DNA of 64,000 nt from Phytoactinopolyspora alkaliphila. Lineage in GTDB: Bacteria; Actinomycetota; Actinomycetes; Jiangellales; Jiangellaceae. Both the position numbers and the translations under genes were made by a program. Where the stretch lies: NCBI RefSeq assembly GCF_010550695.1, contig NZ_JAAGOB010000001.1, positions 124,001 to 188,000 on the forward strand. Reading direction: 5' to 3'. Positions 59,201 to 64,000 of this stretch are shown one piece after another. Each line of letters starts with the position of its first letter. The first letter of the stretch is position 1. Below the pieces are notes generated by a model. It saw nothing but the letters and a program-made list of their open reading frames with translations. It was not told where the DNA came from and made no database searches.

Positions 59201-59798
59201 GCTGGGCCTGTATGTGTCCGACCATCCGCTACTCGGTCTGGAGCATGTGCTGGCCTCGGCGGCGGACCGGCCCATCTCTATGCTCAGCGACGAGTCCGAG
59301 GTGCCCAGCGGCACCAACCTCACCATCGGCGGCCTCATCACCGGTGTGCAGCGCAAGGTGACCAAGCGCGGCGACACCTGGGCCATCGCCACCGTCGAAG
59401 ACCTCGAGGGCGCTATCGAGTGCCTGTTCTTTCCCGCCACCTACCAGCTGTACGCCACGCAGCTGATCGAGGACGAGATCGTGCTGGTGAAGGGGAAGCT
59501 CGATCGCCGGGATGATTCCCCGCAGTTCATCGCCAGCGAGCTGAGCCTGCCGGACATCTCGGAGGCTCCCACGGGTCCGCTGGTGGTCACCATGCCGGTC
59601 ACCCGATGCACACCACCTGTGGTCGAGCGACTCAAGGACGTCCTGGTGACGCATCCGGGCGCCACGGAGGTTCACCTGAAGCTGACCGGCTCCGAGCGCG
59701 TGACCGTGATGCGCCTGGCCGACGGGCTGAGGGTCACCCCCTCCACGGCACTCATGGGCGACCTCAAGGCGTTGCTCGGTCCCACCTGTGTGGTCTGA
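56274..59798 (+). CDS. dnaE: DNA polymerase III alpha subunit
   Basis: A 1174-residue replicative polymerase (DnaE1). The PHP domain opens with [15 protein letters not shown]; the catalytic aspartates are in [17 protein letters not shown] (about 419-427); [15 protein letters not shown], and [20 protein letters not shown] belong to palm/fingers. The tandem helix-hairpin-helix and an OB-fold ([18 protein letters not shown]) follow. No intein. GTG 56274 has AGGAGG 12 bases upstream, a long spacing; no better start is visible. It is divergent from the PAP2-kinase gene. Confidence 0.97.
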   Translation: [1174 protein letters not shown]

Positions 59799-59806
59799 TT
59801 GTGCGG

Positions 59807-60355
59807 ATGACCGATGTAGCCGAACCCCGGCGCGCCGGAACCAAGACCCGAGGCCGGCGCCCGCCGATGAGCCCTACCCGGGTGTGCGTGGAGATCGGGC
59901 TCGCCTCCGTGGTGTTCGGCGTGCTGCTCGGTGTCGTGTGGTATCTGCTGTCTCCGGAGATCACCGGTCAAGTCACCGAGAGGGGCTTCTCGGTGCCCAT
60001 CGACCAGGCTCGCCGCCTGTTCGACCGGGTGGCCGTCTTCGCTCTGGCCGGAGCCGCGGTCGGGCTGGTCCTGGGTGTCGTGTCGGGGTGGCGGCACCGG
60101 CGGCGGCCGGTCACCTCGGTGCTGATGCTGGCGGCAGGAGGACTGGCCGGGTCATTTGTCGCCTGGGGCTTGGGAGCCGGGCTCGGATCGTCGTCCACGG
60201 CCGGGGAGCCGGGCACTGCGGTGACGCTGCCGCTGGAACTGGACGCGCCCGCGGCGGTGCTGGCGTGGCCGGTGGTGGGCGTCGTGGTGATGACGGTGAT
60301 GGCATTGTTCCGTGACGACCGCTCGCCATGGGTGTGGAACGGCGGCTCGCGGTAA
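59807..60355 (+). CDS. Actinobacterial integral membrane protein (DUF2567-like)
   Basis: A 182-residue protein (ATG 59807; GTG 59801 also possible) starting 8 bases after dnaE. A basic Arg/Pro N-terminus is followed by about four membrane helices (VEIGLASVVFGVLLGVVWYL, VAVFALAGAAVGLVLGVVSG, SVLMLAAGGLAGSFVAWGLG, AAVLAWPVVGVVVMTVMALF) with extracytoplasmic loops between. The pattern resembles DUF2567 proteins. I do not know the function. It probably shares the dnaE transcript. Confidence 0.72.
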   Translation: MTDVAEPRRAGTKTRGRRPPMSPTRVCVEIGLASVVFGVLLGVVWYLLSPEITGQVTERGFSVPIDQARRLFDRVAVFALAGAAVGLVLGVVSGWRHRRRPVTSVLMLAAGGLAGSFVAWGLGAGLGSSSTAGEPGTAVTLPLELDAPAAVLAWPVVGVVVMTVMALFRDDRSPWVWNGGSR

Positions 60356-60364
60356 GGAGGCGGC

Positions 60365-61273
60365 ATGATGGCTGACGTCGAGGTCCTGGACCCGTTGTTC
60401 TCCGGGTTCGTCCTGGGTAACGCGTCGCTCGAACGGCTGTGGACCGGGGGCAGGTGGACCGAGGGTCCCGTGTACTTCGCGGATGCTCGCCAGCTGTTGT
60501 TCAGCGACATCCCCAACGACCGCATGCTGCGCTGGGTGGAGGGTGGCGAGGTGTCGGTATTCCGGCAGCCGGCCCGGTTCACCAACGGTCATGCCCGTGA
60601 CGTCGAGGGCCGGCTGGTCAGTTGCGAACACGGCAGCCGCTCGCTGACGCGCACCGAGTTGGACGGCACGGTGACGGTGCTGGCCGACCGGCTGGATGAG
60701 CGGCGTCTCAACTCACCGAACGACGTCGTGGTGAAGTCCGACGGGAGCATCTGGTTCACCGATCCGCCGTACGGGATCCTCACCGACTACGAGGGTCACA
60801 AGGCGACGCCCGAACTTGACGGGTGCTACGTCTTCCGGCTGGACCCCGTCACGGGAAGCCTGGACGTCGTCGTCGACGACATGGTCAGGCCCAACGGGCT
60901 CGCCTTCTCCACCGACGAGACCGTCCTGTACGTCACAGACAGCGGCAACTCACCTGGCGCGCCAGGTCCGCACCATGTGCGGGCCTTCGAGGTTCGCGAC
61001 GGACGCCGGCTGGCCGGCTCCCGCGTGGTCGCCGAGGTGGCGCCGGGCAACCCCGACGGGCTGGCCGTCGACGACGAGGACTTCCTCTGGTGCAGCGCCG
61101 AGGACGGCGTGCATTGCCTCTCACCGGATGGCGTGGTCCTCGGGAAGATCCGTGTGCCGGAGACCGTGTCCAACTGCACCTTCGGCGGCCCGAAACGCAA
61201 CCGTCTGTTCATCACGGCCACCACCTCGGTGTACGCGATCTTCCTGAACCGCCGGGGAAGCGGGCGGCTCTGA
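60365..61273 (+). CDS. SMP-30/gluconolactonase-like beta-propeller hydrolase
   Basis: A 302-residue six-bladed propeller with no signal peptide. Metal and substrate residues lie in WTEGPVYFADARQLLFSDIP (Glu), RLNSPNDVVVKSDGSIWFTD (Asn, Asp), and VRPNGLAFSTDETVLYVTDS (Asn, Asp). Members open lactones such as gluconolactone or related sugars. ATG 60365 follows AAGGAGG at good spacing. The gene is convergent with the ion channel at a 13-base gap. Confidence 0.9.
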   Translation: MMADVEVLDPLFSGFVLGNASLERLWTGGRWTEGPVYFADARQLLFSDIPNDRMLRWVEGGEVSVFRQPARFTNGHARDVEGRLVSCEHGSRSLTRTELDGTVTVLADRLDERRLNSPNDVVVKSDGSIWFTDPPYGILTDYEGHKATPELDGCYVFRLDPVTGSLDVVVDDMVRPNGLAFSTDETVLYVTDSGNSPGAPGPHHVRAFEVRDGRRLAGSRVVAEVAPGNPDGLAVDDEDFLWCSAEDGVHCLSPDGVVLGKIRVPETVSNCTFGGPKRNRLFITATTSVYAIFLNRRGSGRL

Positions 61274-61286
61274 GGCCGGGCGCGAC

Positions 61287-62207
61287 TCAGCGCCGCCGCT
61301 CGTCGCCCCGCCGCTCGTCGAACCCCCGATCGTCGACCCCCCGCTTGTCGAGCCGCCGTTCGAGCGAGGCGACCTGGTGGCGGAGCGCGTCGATGGCCTC
61401 CAGAAGCTGGTCTTCGCGCTCCGGGCGGGGTGCGCCGAGCTGGCCGGGCACATTCGCGGGGTCGGTTTCCTTCTGCCGCTCGAGCGCCTCGACAGTCACC
61501 GCGATGAACAGGTTCAGCACGACGAACGTGGCGATCACGACGAATACGAGGAAGAACAGCCACGCGGCGGGCTGCTGCCGGCCGATGGGCTCTACGATGT
61601 CGCCCAGCCCTCCGTCGCCGATCATGATCCGGAACATCGAGGTCGCGGCCTGGCCGAGGTTGCCGAAGTGCTCCGGTGAGATTCCGCTGAACAGGTTGGT
61701 CGCCATCACGACGCCGACGTAGTAGAGGATGATCAGCAGCGCGCCGATGGACGCGATCCCCGGTATCGCCGCCACCAGGGCGCCCACCACTCGGCGCATC
61801 GACCGGACGGTCGAGAGCATGCGAAGCACCCGAAGCACGCGCAACACCCGGAGGATGGCCAGCTCGCCCGAGGCCGGGACCAGCGCTATGGCCACGACGA
61901 ACAAGTCGAACAAGCCCCAACCGGAGCGGAAGAACCGGCCGCGGTAGGCGTAGATTCGCAGGACGATCTCCACGACGAACACCGCCAGGATGCCCCGGTT
62001 GAGGGGGGTCAGGACCGCGCCCCACTCCGCGGTGAGCTCCGGGTAAGTCTCGAGTCCGAGAACCGCCGCGTTGACCACGATGAGCGTGATGATCAGCCGC
62101 TGGAATCCGGTGGACTCGACGAGGGCCTGTACTCGTCGGCGCAGAGTAGGGGGAGGGGGTGGCTGATGCTGGGCGCGGTCGAGCACGCCGGTCACCCGGT
62201 CGGTCAT
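61287..62207 (-). CDS. Voltage-gated-type ion channel with unusual pore sequence
   Basis: A 306-residue protein with the six-helix layout of bacterial sodium channels. The S4 helix repeats Arg at every third residue (ELAILRVLRVLRVLRMLSTV). The pore helix and filter read FRIMIGDGGLGDIVEPI where NaChBac-type channels have FQxMTLESWASxIVRP: the Glu is replaced by Asp and the Trp by Gly. The C-terminus is a coiled coil (EDQLLEAIDALRHQVASLER) plus Arg/Asp/Gly short repeats, a tetramerisation pattern. ATG 62207 has GAGGATGACC upstream. Ion preference is unknown. Confidence 0.85.
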   Translation of the reverse strand: MTDRVTGVLDRAQHQPPPPPTLRRRVQALVESTGFQRLIITLIVVNAAVLGLETYPELTAEWGAVLTPLNRGILAVFVVEIVLRIYAYRGRFFRSGWGLFDLFVVAIALVPASGELAILRVLRVLRVLRMLSTVRSMRRVVGALVAAIPGIASIGALLIILYYVGVVMATNLFSGISPEHFGNLGQAATSMFRIMIGDGGLGDIVEPIGRQQPAAWLFFLVFVVIATFVVLNLFIAVTVEALERQKETDPANVPGQLGAPRPEREDQLLEAIDALRHQVASLERRLDKRGVDDRGFDERRGDERRR

Positions 62208-62374
62208 GCGGTCATCCTCGTCGTGCGGCGGCAGGCGTGTTCGCCAGTGTCCGGGCGGTGGCCGGCAACGCCGCAAATTATCTCAGACCGCTGCATTCAC
62301 GCATTCCCAGACCACTGACGTCGCCCGCATCGGAGGTAGAGGTCCGTGCAGGCTGTGGTCGGGCAAAGGGGTGT

Positions 62375-62872
62375 TCAGTCCGATCGGCCGATCGGCGCGG
62401 TGGTCGCCGACGTGAGCTTCATCAAGTCCGCCGGTGCCAGCTCGAGGTCCAGGCCGCGCCGGCCGCCGGAGACGAAGACTGTCTCGTGCGCGGAAGCGGT
62501 GGAGTCAAGCACGGTGGGCAGGGGCTTACGCTGACCCAGCGGGCTGATCCCGCCTACGACGTATCCGGTGGCTCGTTCCGCAGCCGTGACATCGGCCATG
62601 ACCGCCCGCTTGCCGCTCACCGCGTGGGCCAGCGCCTTGAGGTCGAGCATGCCGGCGACGGGGACGATGCCGACGACGAGCTTGCCGTCGACCTCGGCCA
62701 GCAGGGTCTTGAACACTCGGTCCGGCGCCACCCCCAGGGCCTCGGCCGCCTCCAGGCCGTAGGAGGCGGCAGCCGGATCGTGGTGATAGGGGTGCACCGT
62801 GTACTCGACGCCGGCCCGGTCCAGGGCGACCGTGGCCGGCGTCCCCGCGCCGGTTCGCCTCTTCTTGCTCAC
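62375..62872 (-). CDS. ybaK: Cys-tRNA(Pro) deacylase YbaK/EbsC
   Basis: A 165-residue editing enzyme that clears mischarged Cys-tRNA(Pro). Characteristic segments are ALDRAGVEYTVHPYHHDP, VFKTLLAEVDGKLVVGIVPV (catalytic Lys), GYVVGGISPLGQRKPLPTVLD and VFVSGGRRGLDLELAPADL. GTG 62872 begins 7 bases after the preceding minus-strand gene. The 167-base gap before the ion channel shows nothing notable. Confidence 0.95.
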   Translation of the reverse strand: MSKKRRTGAGTPATVALDRAGVEYTVHPYHHDPAAASYGLEAAEALGVAPDRVFKTLLAEVDGKLVVGIVPVAGMLDLKALAHAVSGKRAVMADVTAAERATGYVVGGISPLGQRKPLPTVLDSTASAHETVFVSGGRRGLDLELAPADLMKLTSATTAPIGRSD

Positions 62873-62879
62873 CCGGTGA

Positions 62880-64000
62880 TTATGCCGGGTTCTGTGCGGA
62901 CCTCCCGAGCCGCAAGGTGACGACCTGGAAGGGGCGCAACCGGAGGCGTACGGCGCCGTCCTCGACCGTGAGCTCCTCGCCGGCGAACGGCCGCTCGAGC
63001 AGGTCTGTGACCGTGGCCGAGGTGACTGGGAAACCGGCGGTCAGGTTCGCGGTGGCGCGGCCGCCGGCGGCTTCGTAGATGCGCACGACGACGTCCCCGC
63101 TGCCGTCGTCGGCCAGCTTCACCGCTTCGGCGACGACGGCGTCGTTGTCCAGGGTGACGAGCGGTTCGACGTCGTTCGACCCGGTGACCTGCCGTTCGGG
63201 GAGGTTGATGCGGTAGCCCTCGACGGCGGCGTCGGTGATGTCCGCACCCACCGCCAGCGCATAGCCGAACCCGTGGGTGCCCTGGTCGGTCTCGGGGTCG
63301 GGGAACCGCGGCGCCCGCAGCAAGGTGAGCCGCAGCGTCGTCGTGGTCCCGCCGTCCTCGCGGACCGACCGGGTGACGTCGTGGCCGTAGGTGGAGTCGT
63401 TGACCACGGCGGCGCCCCAGCCCGGCTCGGCCACGTGAAGGTAACGGTGCGCACAGATCTCAAACTTCGCCGTCTCCCACGACGTGTTGGTGTGCGTGGC
63501 GCGTTTGACGTGGCCGAACTGGGTCTCCGCCGACGACGCGTCGGCCCGGACGTCGAGCGGGAACGCGGCCTTGAGCAGCGTCTCGCTCTCGTGCCAGTCC
63601 ACCTCGGTCCGGAAGTCCACCACCCGCGAGCCGGGACGCAGCGCGATGGACTGGGTGAGAGCCGACTGGCCGAACCGGCGGGTGACACGCACGGTCATGG
63701 CATCGCCCGTGACGAGCTCCAGCGACTCGACGCCGGTCAGATCCGTCACCGTGTTGCGGTAGTAGGACTCGATGTCCCACGCGTCGTACTCGATCGGGAG
63801 GTCCGGGTGCAGCTGCAGAAGGTTGGCCGCGCCTCCCGGGGCGATCGCCTCCCGTCCGGTGGCGTGCTCGACGACGGAGGTCACCAGCCCTCGGTCGTCG
63901 ACGACGACCCGCAGCGCGCCGTTGTCCAGGATCCAGCCGCCGTCACTGGGGTCCGCGCTCACCGCGTCGTCGCGCCCATCGACCGATCCCGTGATGCGTG
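62880..64000 (-). CDS. Glycoside hydrolase family 38 alpha-mannosidase, C-terminal part (truncated by window end)
   Basis: The frame stays open to the window edge, so the catalytic N-terminal part lies outside. The visible 373 residues match the C-terminal beta-sandwich region of GH38 mannosidases: ILDNGALRVVVDDRGLVTSVV, EYDAWDIESYYRNTVTDLT, VDFRTEVDWHESETLLKAAF, AETQFGHVKRATHTNTSWE and GWGAAVVNDSTYGHDV. The product probably cuts alpha-mannosides. Family is secure, substrate not. Confidence 0.88.
   Translation of the reverse strand, partial: RITGSVDGRDDAVSADPSDGGWILDNGALRVVVDDRGLVTSVVEHATGREAIAPGGAANLLQLHPDLPIEYDAWDIESYYRNTVTDLTGVESLELVTGDAMTVRVTRRFGQSALTQSIALRPGSRVVDFRTEVDWHESETLLKAAFPLDVRADASSAETQFGHVKRATHTNTSWETAKFEICAHRYLHVAEPGWGAAVVNDSTYGHDVTRSVREDGGTTTTLRLTLLRAPRFPDPETDQGTHGFGYALAVGADITDAAVEGYRINLPERQVTGSNDVEPLVTLDNDAVVAEAVKLADDGSGDVVVRIYEAAGGRATANLTAGFPVTSATVTDLLERPFAGEELTVEDGAVRLRLRPFQVVTLRLGRSAQNPA

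Noticed and set aside
61287-61345. Tandem repeat at the ion channel 3' end as a separate element
   Set aside because: The CGTCG-rich repeats encode the Arg/Asp/Gly tail of the channel and need no other explanation.

Overview
This window is chromosomal DNA from a high-GC Gram-positive actinomycete (Actinomycetota). The evidence is very high GC, many GTG starts, 4-base ATGA/GTGA gene overlaps, a meso-diaminopimelate type MurE, the division set FtsQ/FtsZ/SepF/YlmG/DivIVA without FtsA, a type-2 IleRS with a translational T-box, actinobacterial LexA boxes and a class II (B12) ribonucleotide reductase. The genus cannot be fixed from the sequence alone. All genes look like ordinary chromosomal ones; no phage, IS transposase, CRISPR array, tRNA or rRNA was seen.

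Layout. 1-5.4 kb: end of ahcY, a small MT0933-type antitoxin-like gene, miaA-dapF, and hflX behind a long structured leader. 5.6-15 kb: an S9 peptidase, DinG helicase, the divergent SOS pair lexA / DivS-ChiZ-like LysM protein with two LexA boxes, then nrdR-nrdJ with a strong terminator. 15-25 kb: MBL-rhodanese protein, spermidine-synthase-like protein, aldo/keto reductase, methyltransferase, DUF3040, HhH protein, and a MoxR-DUF58-transglutaminase operon.

25-47 kb: the dcw cluster, mraZ-rsmH-ftsL-ftsI-murE-murF-mraY-murD-ftsW-murG-murC-ftsQ, then a 3.2-kb interruption, then ftsZ-pgeF-sepF-ylmG-divIVA. These genes make the peptidoglycan precursor (MurC-G, MraY), polymerise and crosslink it at the septum (FtsW, FtsI) and build the divisome and polar growth machinery. 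The yggS gene usually found between pgeF and sepF is missing. 47-64 kb: an amino-acid dehydrogenase, ileS with T-box, TraR/DksA-like protein, lspA, rluD, a PAP2/lipid-kinase fusion, dnaE, a small membrane protein, an SMP-30 hydrolase, a voltage-gated-type ion channel with an odd pore, ybaK, and the C-terminal part of an alpha-mannosidase-like protein.

The most interesting content lies between genes. Two unrelated families of box-array repeats of about 225-240 bp occur, two copies each. Family 1 (GATCAG boxes in a dyad-symmetric order) fills the gap between two convergent gene pairs, hflX/S9 peptidase and rluD/PAP2-kinase. In both copies the box spacing is nearly the same while the sequence between boxes has diverged. 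Family 2 (TTCACACG boxes about 42 bp apart) is present as two inverted 240-bp copies that bracket a lone AbiEi-DUF559 gene inserted between ftsQ and ftsZ; box spacing agrees to within one base, and one stem shows a compensatory base-pair change. These two families are the best candidates for an undescribed system here.
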